From: JAIOSM01 sp964565415
GTDB lineage: Bacteria; Desulfobacterota; Desulfobacteria; Desulfobacterales; Desulfobacteraceae
NCBI GenBank assembly: GCA_964565415.1
Contig: CAZMEX010000024.1
Coordinates: forward strand, 1-43,231
Length of the DNA: 43,231 bases
Direction: 5' to 3'
Of this stretch, positions 1 to 8,478 are shown piece by piece. Below the pieces are notes generated by a model. It made no database searches. It was not told the origin of the DNA and was given only the letters and a program-made list of their open reading frames with translations. The position numbers were made by a program, and so were the translations under genes. Within the stretch, counting starts at the first letter, position 1, and each line of letters starts with the position of its first letter.

Positions 1-742
1 CAACTCGTGCGCTTGCCAAAGTTAAAACTCTTCTTACGTTATTATGAAAAACATATTCTTCGTAGCGTTCTAAATATGACTTCTTTGATTTTAATGTCCT
101 CCAAATCGAATAATATCTTCGAGTCTTATCTTGTTTTTTCAATTCTTCATCAGTGTTTTTTAAATCACCATATTTAAAATCACCATGCAATTTAATAATA
201 GGTAATTCATTTTTATTTTGAGCTCTTTGATTTATTCTTTGTACAGTATCTAAAGAAATATCAATCCCCTGTATGGCTCCATATACACATGAGTCACTAA
301 TTAAATTATCAAAATTTGTTGTCCATACAGTATCTAAAATTCCTTGTTTTACCCATAATGGAATTGTTCTATAACCAATTGCTGGCTGTTTATTAGAGCA
401 GTTTTTTTGAAAATACTGTCTTCTGTTTTCTTCAATTGGGAAACATTTTTTTGCATAAAAAGAATATTCTTCGATACTACCATTTTCAATATACACACCT
501 TGATTATCTAACCAGTTTTGGATAACTGTTTGTGCTTTTGGGTTTTTATAATTATCAATCCAATCTTGAACAGATGAATTATTACTTTTGTAAATATTTT
601 TTTTCCAATCCCAAATACAATCATTCGCAGATTTTATATCTGAACTAATTGAGCATCCCGCTCCTAACAATAAAGAATAAGAGTCATTTTTACTTATTGT
701 AACTGACCTTAAAAATTCATCGAATTGTAATTTCTTTATCAT
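1..742 (-). CDS. SIR2-domain protein, probable NAD-consuming defence effector (partial)
   Basis: The reading frame is open from an ATG at 742 to the window edge, giving 247 N-terminal residues; the C-terminus is missing. Three SIR2/TIR-like NAD-binding signatures appear in order: LLLGAGCSIS near residues 25-34, TTNFDNLI near 134-141, and KLHGD near 178-182, whose His is the catalytic position in sirtuin folds. Bacterial proteins of this SIR2 class are known mostly as NAD+ hydrolases that act in abortive anti-phage defence, not as deacetylases. The ATG overlaps the hsdS stop codon as ATGA, so the two are almost certainly translated together. The part beyond the window could be short (a stand-alone SIR2 effector) or carry a STAND, helicase or other sensor domain. 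Domain identity is fairly sure; the defence role is inference from family and neighbours. Confidence 0.8.
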   Translation of the reverse strand, partial: MIKKLQFDEFLRSVTISKNDSYSLLLGAGCSISSDIKSANDCIWDWKKNIYKSNNSSVQDWIDNYKNPKAQTVIQNWLDNQGVYIENGSIEEYSFYAKKCFPIEENRRQYFQKNCSNKQPAIGYRTIPLWVKQGILDTVWTTNFDNLISDSCVYGAIQGIDISLDTVQRINQRAQNKNELPIIKLHGDFKYGDLKNTDEELKKQDKTRRYYSIWRTLKSKKSYLERYEEYVFHNNVRRVLTLASARV

Positions 743-1878
743 TTGATATAATTTCCTTGTTTAATATCAGCTTTCATACTCTCCTCAACTCCACGCATTA
801 AGACAGGGCAAAGGGGTTTAATACTATTTTTTAGTTGTTCATTTATTTTTTTACGAGTTTCCAAGGTATGGTAAACCGTTACTATGGCTTCTTGTATCTT
901 TATATCGGGTATAGGTAGTTTTACATTGCACATTTCTGTCCAATCAAAAGTTTCTCTGGCACTCCCCCAAGAGTTAAAGCGAGCATAGCGGTCAAATTCT
1001 GTTCTTTGGAAATAGAGATATAAATACTCTGGTAATAATTCTTTTGTGTCTTTTACTTCAAAAACTATGTATGTACTGGAAACTAATCCAGCTTTTCCAT
1101 CTAAAATAGCAATTGAAATCTTCTCGCCATTTCTTGAAGTAACAGAAACATAGCCAAATTGTTTTTTTCTGACAATTTTATATTTTGATAAATCGAGTTG
1201 CTCTTTTTTAGATTTAGTTGGAATAAATATTTTGTTTACACTTATTCCCAAAAGATTATCAATCTCTAAATAAGTATTTCGCTCATCAGATTGTTGAATG
1301 TATTCACCCAACAATTTTGGTTTTTCGGTTTTGATTAAATTTTCAATATAAGTATCACAAATCAACTGCAAATCTTCCAAACTTTTTTTATACACTTTCT
1401 GGTTGTTTAATAAACCTTTGTAAAGTGCTACATATTGCTTTTGCTCGCCAATATCAATGTCAGGAATGTGCATATCACAAAATCTGTCCCATTCTAAACC
1501 ACCTCTCACACTCGAATCACAATAAGCCCAAGCTTTCCTGTCAAATTCAGGTCTTTGAAATTCCATCATTAAGAATTCAGGCAATAATTTGTTTTCATCA
1601 ATAACTTCAAAAGTTTTATAAGCAGGTGAAATAAGGGAAGGTCGTTTATTATTATATAATGCAACAGGTAAAACTTCATCTCTATTGACGTGCATTAGAT
1701 TCGTTGCAAATTGACCTTTTGAAACAACTTTATATTTGGATAGATCAAGTCCTGTTTGATTAGCAACAGAAGGCATATAACTTTTAAAAATATTAATGCC
1801 CAAAAGATTAGTAACCGCCAAATCTCTGTTCCGATTATCCACCAATTGTATGTAATCACCCAAACGCTTATAACTCAT
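739..1878 (-). CDS. hsdS: Type I restriction-modification specificity subunit HsdS
   Basis: Specificity subunit of 379 residues that selects the bipartite DNA target for the HsdM methylase and the HsdR translocase. Two related halves are visible. Each begins with a K/RLGDYIQ-like or LLGEYIQQSD-like segment, continues with NLLGI(N/S), LDLSKYK(V/I)V and an EFDR motif after LPE(F/Y)L. They form target-recognition domain 1 (about 1-150) and 2 (about 190-340), each followed by a helical conserved region that sets the spacer length. The start lies 11 bp inside the end of hsdM and the stop overlaps the next gene, so M, S and the SIR2 gene form one transcript. No HsdR is seen in the window; it may lie beyond the left edge. 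Both halves look intact. Confidence 0.9.
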   Translation of the reverse strand: MSYKRLGDYIQLVDNRNRDLAVTNLLGINIFKSYMPSVANQTGLDLSKYKVVSKGQFATNLMHVNRDEVLPVALYNNKRPSLISPAYKTFEVIDENKLLPEFLMMEFQRPEFDRKAWAYCDSSVRGGLEWDRFCDMHIPDIDIGEQKQYVALYKGLLNNQKVYKKSLEDLQLICDTYIENLIKTEKPKLLGEYIQQSDERNTYLEIDNLLGISVNKIFIPTKSKKEQLDLSKYKIVRKKQFGYVSVTSRNGEKISIAILDGKAGLVSSTYIVFEVKDTKELLPEYLYLYFQRTEFDRYARFNSWGSARETFDWTEMCNVKLPIPDIKIQEAIVTVYHTLETRKKINEQLKNSIKPLCPVLMRGVEESMKADIKQGNYIK

Positions 1879-3430
1879 ATCCCAATACCTTAAAAGCGTT
1901 AATTAATTGGTTTTGTGAGTCTTTTTCTTCTTGCAGTAGTATTGTAAAATCTTTTTGTATTCGCTTCATTTCAACATCAAAATCAATTCCACTATCTCTG
2001 TCTATAAACTCAATGTATTTACTTGGCACAAGCGAAAAATCATTTGTTTCTATATCCTCAAATTTGGCTGATTTGCAAAATTCTGGTATATCTTTGTAAG
2101 TATTTTTATAATTAATTTGTTGCCAGTTGTGGTAATTCAAAGCCACTTTTGCAATATCTTGTTCTGTTAACTCAACATATTTCTTTTCATATTCGCTTCC
2201 CCAACGTCTTAAATCTATAAATAGGACTTCTTTTTCACGATTACGATAGTTTTTATCTTTTCCATTTATATGAGCAGTTCTCTTTTTTTTATTCTTGTTG
2301 AGAATCCAAAGCGTTACACTAATATCGGTTGTGTAAAAAGTATTTCTCGGGATTATAATAATGGCTTCAACTAAATTATTCTCAATTAGTTTTTTACGGA
2401 TTTTATATTCTTCACCACCACCAGATAAAGCACCATTGGCAAGAATAAAACCTGCCACACCATTTTTTGACAATTTGGAAACCATATTAAGTATCCAGCC
2501 ATAATTTGCATTGGATTTTGGAGGCACATCATATCCCTGCCATCTTGGGTCATCAATCAGTTCAGTAGCTTCACGCCAGTCCTTTTGATTAAACGGCGGA
2601 TTCGCCATAATAAAGTCAGCTTTTAAGTCTTTATGCTGGTCATTGGAAAATGTATTGGCTGCAATATCACCAAGGTTTGCAGAAATCCCCCTGATGGCAA
2701 GGTTCATTTTGGCAAGTTTGTAGGTGGTATTAGTATATTCCTGCCCATAAATGGAGATCTCTTTTTTATTTCCATGATGATTTTCAATAAACTTGATGGA
2801 CTGGACAAACATTCCACCAGAACCACAGGCAGGGTCATAAATCTTGCCTTTATAGGGTTCAAGCATTTCAGCAATCAGATTAACAATAGTTTTTGGAGTG
2901 TAAAACTCTCCCTTTCCTTTACCCTCTGCAATGGCAAATTTCTTTAAAAAATACTCATACACTCTGCCGACAATATCCTGTTCCTTGTCTTTTATTGTAT
3001 CTATATTATTAATGGTATCAAGCAGGGCAGAGAGTTTACTGACCTCTAACTGCAATCTCGAAAAATAGTTGTCAGGCAGGGCACCTTTTAAAGCAGGGTT
3101 GTTTTTTTCCACGGTATGAAGGGCAGTATCGATTTTCAGTGCAATATCATTTTGTTTTGAGTTTTCTATAATAAAACTCCAGCGAGAATCTTCAGGAAGG
3201 AAGAAAACATTTTTCATATTGTAAAATTCTCTCATCTCAAGGTATTGGTCTTTACCCTCATTAATGAGTTCTTTTCTTCGATGTTCAAATTTATCACTGG
3301 CAAATTTAAGAAAAATCAAGCCCAGAACCACATGTTTATACTCAGCAGGTTCTACAGACCCTCTGAGCTTATTGGCAGAATCCCAAAGGGTTTCTTCCAT
3401 TGATTTTTGTTTTTTAATTTTTTTTGCCAT
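1868..3430 (-). CDS. hsdM: Type I restriction-modification DNA methyltransferase subunit HsdM
   Basis: N6-adenine DNA methyltransferase subunit, 520 residues, a normal length. It has the N-terminal helical HsdM domain (about 8-145, beginning MEETLWDSANKLRG), then GEFYTPK at 174-180, the SAM-binding motif I DPACGSGGMF at 199-208 and the catalytic motif IV NPPF at 277-280. A purine-rich AAGGAAA lies upstream of the ATG. It is the first gene of the operon and overlaps hsdS by 11 bp. With HsdS it would form the M2S modification enzyme; whether restriction occurs depends on an HsdR not visible here. The catalytic motifs are complete, so it should be active. Confidence 0.95.
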   Translation of the reverse strand: MAKKIKKQKSMEETLWDSANKLRGSVEPAEYKHVVLGLIFLKFASDKFEHRRKELINEGKDQYLEMREFYNMKNVFFLPEDSRWSFIIENSKQNDIALKIDTALHTVEKNNPALKGALPDNYFSRLQLEVSKLSALLDTINNIDTIKDKEQDIVGRVYEYFLKKFAIAEGKGKGEFYTPKTIVNLIAEMLEPYKGKIYDPACGSGGMFVQSIKFIENHHGNKKEISIYGQEYTNTTYKLAKMNLAIRGISANLGDIAANTFSNDQHKDLKADFIMANPPFNQKDWREATELIDDPRWQGYDVPPKSNANYGWILNMVSKLSKNGVAGFILANGALSGGGEEYKIRKKLIENNLVEAIIIIPRNTFYTTDISVTLWILNKNKKKRTAHINGKDKNYRNREKEVLFIDLRRWGSEYEKKYVELTEQDIAKVALNYHNWQQINYKNTYKDIPEFCKSAKFEDIETNDFSLVPSKYIEFIDRDSGIDFDVEMKRIQKDFTILLQEEKDSQNQLINAFKVLGYEL

Positions 3431-3709
3431 TATTGTTATATTTCCTTAACATTTATATTTTTTTGATAAAATTAATGAAATTTTAATTTTTTTTAAGTAT
3501 GATCTTATTTCTCCTGATCTATCATTATAGAAATAATATCATAATTTAAGCTATCAAAGAAAAGTCAAATTGTAAAATTATTGTCGTTTATAAATGTTAT
3601 TTCTTTTTAATTCGCTGAGATTTGGCAAGAATAGCCTTTCCTAAGGGAGGTATTTTACTACGGTACTGTTTAATAAATCATTAACAAAATAACCATTTTT
3701 ATCTAATAA
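3431..3709. other. AT-rich intergenic stretch upstream of hsdM
   Basis: I see no coding frame. It should hold the hsdM promoter on the minus strand: a TTGACT-like and a TATGAT-like box can be picked out but the spacing (about 19) is poor, so no promoter is called. Confidence 0.4.
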
Positions 3710-3862
3710 TTTTCACTTGATAGATGGAATGAAATTTTTAATGATGAAGTTCTTACCACAGCATTGGTCGATAGATTGACCTATAAAGCTTACATGATAA
3801 ACATGAACGGTAATTCCTATGGGATCAAAGCAACGGTGGATTGGAAAAAGGTAAAGGGATAA
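3710..3862 (+). pseudogene. istB: 3' remnant of an IS21-family istB ATP-binding helper gene
   Basis: After a stop at 3707, one frame reads about 50 codons to a TAA at 3860-3862. It contains FSLDRWNEIFNDEV, LVDRLTYKAYMINMNG and a Lys-rich end. This is the C-terminal signature of IstB-type transposition ATPases of IS21 elements (R/KWxEIFxDxxLxxALxDRL...). There is no start codon, Walker A or Walker B motif and no istA nearby, so only the tail survives. It lies between the restriction-modification operon and the 3' end of tRNA-Phe and marks past mobile-element activity. Confidence 0.75.
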
Positions 3863-3899
3863 AATAAAAATTTTCATCCTCATCCAGAGGAGGATGAAA
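3861..3899 (-). terminator. Hairpin with T-rich tail, minus-strand sense
   Basis: A perfect 10-bp stem, 3872-3881 against 3890-3899, with an 8-nt loop. On the minus strand it is followed by a T-rich run (3861-3871). It could be a second terminator behind tRNA-Phe or a leftover of the lost IS element. Confidence 0.45.
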
Positions 3900-3918
3900 G
3901 CGGTTGAAAAGCAGAAGC

Positions 3919-3955
3919 AAAAAAAAAGAGACTAAGCTGATTTCTCTTAATCTCT
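3919..3955 (-). terminator. Rho-independent terminator of tRNA-Phe
   Basis: On the minus strand a 10-bp stem (3946-3955 with 3927-3936, one G-U pair) closes a 9-nt loop and is followed at once by nine T residues (3919-3927). It lies 20 bp beyond the CCA end of tRNA-Phe. Confidence 0.85.
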
Positions 3956-3975
3956 TGATTTTAAAGACTTTGTTG

Positions 3976-4051
3976 TGGTGCCCAGGAACAGAATTGAACT
4001 GCTGACACGGGGATTTTCAGTCCCCTGCTCTACCGACTGAGCTACCTGGGC
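3976..4051 (-). tRNA. tRNA-Phe (anticodon GAA)
   Basis: 76 nt including an encoded CCA. The acceptor stem GCCCAGG pairs with CCTGGGC. The D arm is GCTC...GAGC. The anticodon stem GGGGA/TCCCC encloses the loop CT-GAA-AA, and the T loop contains TTCAATT. The discriminator base is A. All arms pair correctly. The 3' end faces the accessory segment with the restriction-modification operon, the usual polarity for island integration at tRNA genes. Confidence 0.97.
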
Positions 4052-4071
4052 AAAATGTAAAAACGAGAAAG

Positions 4072-4100
4072 AATATATGCTTTTTTTTGTCCCATGTCAA
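4072..4100 (-). promoter_or_regulatory. Sigma70-type promoter of tRNA-Phe
   Basis: Read on the minus strand: a perfect -35 box TTGACA (4095-4100), a 17-nt spacer and a -10 box TATATT (4072-4077), about 20 bp before the tRNA 5' end. It sits in the gap after rsmE. Confidence 0.8.
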
Positions 4101-4110
4101 GAAATTTTTG

Positions 4111-4845
4111 TTAAATGTCACCAAAATAATGTTGAATCAGGGAGCATGCTGTTAATGAAGCTGTTTCAGCTCTTAATATCCTTGGACCAAGTCCGCAGAC
4201 TTGGAAACCTGCATTTTCAGCAAAGTCTACTTCTTTTTTGGAAAATCCACCTTCAGGACCGATTAGAATACCAATTGTTTCAATATTTTTTTGCTGTAAT
4301 TTCAGCTTGTTAATGGGGAGACTTGCATTTTCCCAGAAAGTAATTTTTAAATCGAATGGCGCGGTTTTTTCTATAATATCAGTGAATGTCGCAGGTTTGT
4401 TTATTTCAGGGATAATGCTTCTGTTACATTGTTTTAGAGCCTCTATGGTGATTTTTTCCCATCTTTTTAGACGAGAGTCTACTCTTTTTTCATCTGGTTT
4501 TGGTATTGATCTCTCACAAAAAAATGGTGTCCATGCACTGATACCTAGTTCAGTGAGATGCCTTATGAGGGTATCCATTTTTTTATCTTTTAGCATGCCC
4601 TGGAAAACAGTGATTTTTACAGGTGATTCAACTTCTGAGCTGTAGGTATTATCTATTGTAAGAGTTATCTCTTTGGGAGATAGTTTTGTTATTGTTGAGC
4701 TGAAATCTATACCTTTGCCATTTGTAAAAAGGATCTTGTCTTTAATGCACATCCTTAAAACTTTTGCGATGTGTCTGGCATCCTGCCCTTTAATGATTGC
4801 AGTGTTTTTGTCGATATTATCATTTGGTATGAAAAATTTTTGCAT
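4111..4845 (-). CDS. rsmE: 16S rRNA (uracil1498-N3)-methyltransferase RsmE
   Basis: SPOUT-class methyltransferase of 244 residues that methylates N3 of U1498 in 16S rRNA of the 30S subunit. The N-terminal PUA-like RNA-binding part (about 1-70, beginning MQKFFIPND) contains GQDARHIAKVLRM. The C-terminal trefoil-knot SAM site is clear: ILIGPEGGFSKKEVDFAE, then LGPRILRAETAS. Length is normal. It is transcribed away from the acidic repeat gene at 5001 and ends about 60 bp before the tRNA-Phe gene on the same strand. Confidence 0.95.
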   Translation of the reverse strand: MQKFFIPNDNIDKNTAIIKGQDARHIAKVLRMCIKDKILFTNGKGIDFSSTITKLSPKEITLTIDNTYSSEVESPVKITVFQGMLKDKKMDTLIRHLTELGISAWTPFFCERSIPKPDEKRVDSRLKRWEKITIEALKQCNRSIIPEINKPATFTDIIEKTAPFDLKITFWENASLPINKLKLQQKNIETIGILIGPEGGFSKKEVDFAENAGFQVCGLGPRILRAETASLTACSLIQHYFGDI

Positions 4846-5000
4846 AATAAAGAATTAATAAATCAAAGTCAATTATATGTAAATACTTTTTAATTTATAA
4901 TAAAAGCTGTATTAGGTTGACACGGTATAGGCACTTTGATACTTTTATTAAGATTGTATAAAGATGCAATATTACCATTTTATGGAGGCATGCTGCTGAT

Positions 5001-5702
5001 ATGGCAAATTCAACGGGCAAAAAAGGTGCGAAGAATGGTTCCTCCCCTGGAGTCATCAAACTTACTGATATAGTTGACGGAAGTGTTGCTTCTGACTTGG
5101 AAGATGATATTATTGAGCTTACTAATATAGCTGACAAAGATTCTTCTCAGGAGGAAGAAACAAACATTATTGACCTTACAAATATAGCTGATAAGGATTC
5201 TTCCACTGATGCAAAAACAGCTATTATTAATCTTACCAAGGCAGTGGATTCAGAGAGAAAACAGCCAAATAAGAAATTAATGGATAAAAATACTGATGAT
5301 GAGTTTGTGGAAGTTGATGAAGATTATATCGAAGTAGTGGATGAACCCCTGGGAATTGAAGAGATTGATAAAGATGAAGAAAAAGAGTCAAAAAAGCCTG
5401 TTGCCAGGGAGTTGGATATGGAAAAAATCAAAGAGCTGGTTAAGCAGGAGATAAGCAGTCAATTGGCTGATATCAATGACAGTACAGATGATGACAATGA
5501 TGAAGATATTGAGAGTGAACTTGAAATCGAATCGGAAAAAATCGAGGCTGCTATTGAGAAAGTTATTCAGAAGAAATTTTCTGCAAATATGGAATCAGCA
5601 CTTTTTGAAATTATGGAAAAAGTTATAGAGAAAGAGATGCTGGAAGTTAAAAAGAATTTACAAAAAGATCTTGATAACATTACTGATATTATCAAGAGTT
5701 GA
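5001..5702 (+). CDS. Acidic protein with 19-residue tandem repeats and a helical C-terminus, function unknown
   Basis: I do not recognise a named family. The 233-residue product has no signal peptide or membrane segment. A motif of the form (I/V)IxLTxI(A/V)D starts at residues 18, 37, 56 and 75, an exact 19-residue spacing; the two middle copies share NIADKDSS. Residues 85-175 are very acidic (runs such as DDDNDEDIESELE). The C-terminal 60 residues are predicted helical and amphipathic (IEAAIEKVIQKKF, LFEIMEKVIEKEM). A short conserved linear motif repeated on a disordered acidic arm plus a C-terminal oligomerisation helix suggests a scaffold or hub protein; a PopZ-like role is possible but unproven. 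GGAGG lies 12 bp before the ATG, and a strong terminator follows. Confidence 0.7.
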   Translation: MANSTGKKGAKNGSSPGVIKLTDIVDGSVASDLEDDIIELTNIADKDSSQEEETNIIDLTNIADKDSSTDAKTAIINLTKAVDSERKQPNKKLMDKNTDDEFVEVDEDYIEVVDEPLGIEEIDKDEEKESKKPVARELDMEKIKELVKQEISSQLADINDSTDDDNDEDIESELEIESEKIEAAIEKVIQKKFSANMESALFEIMEKVIEKEMLEVKKNLQKDLDNITDIIKS

Positions 5703-5731
5703 TGCCCTATTTTTTATTTTTACTATCCTTT

Positions 5732-5757
5732 GGGGGGTTTTAATAAACCCCCTTTTT
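5732..5757 (+). terminator. Rho-independent terminator after the acidic repeat gene
   Basis: Stem GGGGGTTT (5733-5740) with AAACCCCC (5745-5752), a 4-nt loop, then five T residues. It separates the 5001 gene from valS. Confidence 0.85.
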
Positions 5758-5784
5758 AATTAGATGAGATTCAGGAGTTATTTT

Positions 5785-8454
5785 ATGAGCACTGATCTGC
5801 TTGCAAAAGATTATGACCCAGGCGGTATTGAAGAAAAATGGTATAAAATCTGGGAAGAGAACAGATATTTCCATGCAAAGGACAAGAGTAATGCAAAAGC
5901 TTATTCCATAGTTATTCCACCACCTAATGTTACCGGCGTCCTGCACATGGGCCATGCTTTAAATATAACCATTCAAGATATAATGTGTCGGTATAGAAAA
6001 CTTATGGGGGACAATGTCCTCTGGATGCCTGGCACTGATCATGCCGGTATTGCAACCCAGAATGTTGTTGAAAAAGATCTTGCAAAAAAAGGTAAAACAA
6101 GAGATGAGCTTGGAAGAGAAGAGTTTATTAAAGCAGTCTGGAAATGGCGCGATATCTCTGGTGGGGCAATTATTAATCAGCTGAAAAGGCTTGGTGCTTC
6201 CTGTGATTGGGAACGGGAACGATTCACCATGGATGACGGACTTTCAGATGCTGTAAGAAAAGTGTTTGTAAAATTATATAAAGATGGGCTTATATACAAA
6301 GGTCAATATATAATTAACTGGTGCCCAAGGTGTAAAACAGCACTTTCAGACCTGGAAGTTGAGTATGCTGAAAAAGATAGTATGCTTTATTATATCAAAT
6401 ACCCTTTTGAAAATAATAGAGATGATGGGCTTATTGTTGCAACTACACGTCCTGAAACAATGTTTGGTGATACTGCTGTAGCAATAAACCCTGAAGATAA
6501 AAGATATGGTGATCTCTCTTATGAAAATGTTCTGCTCCCATTGACCAACAGGATTATTCCCATAATAAAAGATAAATATGTTGATGTTGAGTTTGGGACA
6601 GGTGCTTTAAAAGTCACACCTGCCCACGATCTTAATGATTTTGCCCTTGGAGAAAAACATGATCTTGAGACCATAAAAGTCATTGATGAAGCTGGGAATA
6701 TGTCTTTGGGTGCTGGAGTTTATGAGGGTATGGACAGGTTTGACTGTCGGAAAAAAGCAGTTAAGGATCTTAAAAAAATGGGGCTTCTTATCAAAGAAGA
6801 ACCTTTGAAAAATAGTGTTGGAGAGTGCTACAGGTGTAAAACCAGTGTGGAGCCATTTCTTTCAAAACAGTGGTTTGTCAAGGCAAAGCCCCTGGCTGAA
6901 AAGGCAATGCAGGCAGTTAAAGAGAAAAAGACCAGGATTATCCCTTCCAATTGGGAAAAGACATATTTTGAGTGGCTGGAAAATATCAGAGACTGGTGTA
7001 TCTCTCGTCAAATATGGTGGGGACACAGAATACCTGTATTTAAATGTACTGATTGTAGTGCTTATACTGTTGAGGAGAAAGATCCGATAGCTTGTTGTAA
7101 GTGTGGTTCAAAAAAAATAGTGCAGGAAGAGGATGTTTTAGACACATGGTTTTCAAGTGCATTATGGCCTTTTTCCACCATGGGATGGCCTGAAAACACT
7201 GACCTTTTAAAGACTTTTTATTCAACAAATCTGCTAGTGACAGGATTTGATATTCTATTTTTCTGGGTTGCAAGAATGATGATGATGGGGCTTTATTTTA
7301 TGGATGAAGTACCGTTTAAGGATGTGTATATCCATGCGCTTGTCAGGGATGAGCATGGGAAGAAGATGAGTAAGTCAAAGGGTAATGTTATTGATCCAAT
7401 CAAGATAATTGATCAATACGGTGCTGATGCATTTCGTTTTACACTTGCTGCATTTGCTGCCCAGGGCAGGGATGTAAAGATGTCCGTAGACCGGGTGGAA
7501 GGATATCGTCATTTTGTAAATAAATTGTGGAATGCTTCAAGATTTGCCCTCATGCATATTGATGAAAACAGCATGGATAACAGATATCTTAAAGATATAT
7601 CCAAACTCTCAAATCTTGAACAATGGATACTCTCAAGGTATGCAGATACTGTTAATAAAGTGAAAGCTGCAATTGAAGAGTACAAATTTAATGAAGCTGC
7701 AGGTGATATCTATCAATTTGTATGGCATGAATTTTGTGATTGGTATCTGGAGGCTTCAAAACCTGCACTTTTTGAGAAAGAAGGCAGGCAGAGGCAGAAT
7801 GAAGCAAAAGCAGTTCTCTCTTTAGTGTTAAAAGATATTCTTGTTGTACTGCATCCTTTTATGCCTTTTGTAACGGAGCAGATATGGAGTATTCTTCCTG
7901 TAACAGAGGACTCAATTATGAAAGCCTCATTCCCAGGGGATGCAAAAGAGTTTAAAAAAGTCCACAATCGGCAAATTGAAAAAGGTATGAAGTTTGTATT
8001 TGAGCTTGTTACATCAATTAGAAATGTGAGAAGTGAGATGAACATTCCCCTCTCAAAAAATCTCAATGTTATGATGCTGGTATCTGACAAAAAAGAGAAT
8101 AAAATAATTGAGGAGAATAGATCAATTATTCAAAATCTTGCCAAGCTTGATGGTCTTGACTTCATTAAAACAGATAAAGTGCCGAAATCATCTGCTGCTG
8201 TTGTTGTAGGCAAGAGCACTGCCTATGTTTTATTAAAAGGTGTTCTTGATTTTCAAAAAGAGCAAAAACGCCTTGAAAAGGAGATTCAAAAGGTCGAAAA
8301 AGAGTTAAAGGTTGTGGCAAACAGGCTTAATAATGAAAGTTTTCTTGAGAAAGCTCCTGAAGATGTAATAAATAAAGTAAAAAGTCAATGCAGAGAGCTT
8401 GAGGAGAAAAATGATAAACTGCATGATAATCTTGAGAGAATAAAAGGTATTTAA
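5785..8454 (+). CDS. valS: Valyl-tRNA synthetase
   Basis: Class Ia aminoacyl-tRNA synthetase, 889 residues. The start is set at 5785 (MSTDLLAKDYDPGG) because AGGAG lies 7 bp before it; an in-frame ATG at 5764 lacks a ribosome site. The HIGH-type motif is HMGH at 54-57 after PPPNVTGVL. The editing domain contains TTRPETMFGDTAV and the KMSKS loop is at 527-531. Cys pairs (CYRCKT; CTDC...CCKCG) suggest zinc-binding knuckles. The C-terminus is the Lys/Glu-rich coiled coil usual for ValRS. nadC follows after 24 bp and is probably co-transcribed. Confidence 0.98.
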   Translation: MSTDLLAKDYDPGGIEEKWYKIWEENRYFHAKDKSNAKAYSIVIPPPNVTGVLHMGHALNITIQDIMCRYRKLMGDNVLWMPGTDHAGIATQNVVEKDLAKKGKTRDELGREEFIKAVWKWRDISGGAIINQLKRLGASCDWERERFTMDDGLSDAVRKVFVKLYKDGLIYKGQYIINWCPRCKTALSDLEVEYAEKDSMLYYIKYPFENNRDDGLIVATTRPETMFGDTAVAINPEDKRYGDLSYENVLLPLTNRIIPIIKDKYVDVEFGTGALKVTPAHDLNDFALGEKHDLETIKVIDEAGNMSLGAGVYEGMDRFDCRKKAVKDLKKMGLLIKEEPLKNSVGECYRCKTSVEPFLSKQWFVKAKPLAEKAMQAVKEKKTRIIPSNWEKTYFEWLENIRDWCISRQIWWGHRIPVFKCTDCSAYTVEEKDPIACCKCGSKKIVQEEDVLDTWFSSALWPFSTMGWPENTDLLKTFYSTNLLVTGFDILFFWVARMMMMGLYFMDEVPFKDVYIHALVRDEHGKKMSKSKGNVIDPIKIIDQYGADAFRFTLAAFAAQGRDVKMSVDRVEGYRHFVNKLWNASRFALMHIDENSMDNRYLKDISKLSNLEQWILSRYADTVNKVKAAIEEYKFNEAAGDIYQFVWHEFCDWYLEASKPALFEKEGRQRQNEAKAVLSLVLKDILVVLHPFMPFVTEQIWSILPVTEDSIMKASFPGDAKEFKKVHNRQIEKGMKFVFELVTSIRNVRSEMNIPLSKNLNVMMLVSDKKENKIIEENRSIIQNLAKLDGLDFIKTDKVPKSSAAVVVGKSTAYVLLKGVLDFQKEQKRLEKEIQKVEKELKVVANRLNNESFLEKAPEDVINKVKSQCRELEEKNDKLHDNLERIKGI

Positions 8455-8478
8455 AAAGATTAAATTTCAGGTTGTGCT

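Noticed and set aside
4238..4645. 135-codon plus-strand ORF
   Set aside because: Lies fully inside rsmE on the opposite strand; Ser/Phe-rich composition typical of a shadow frame.
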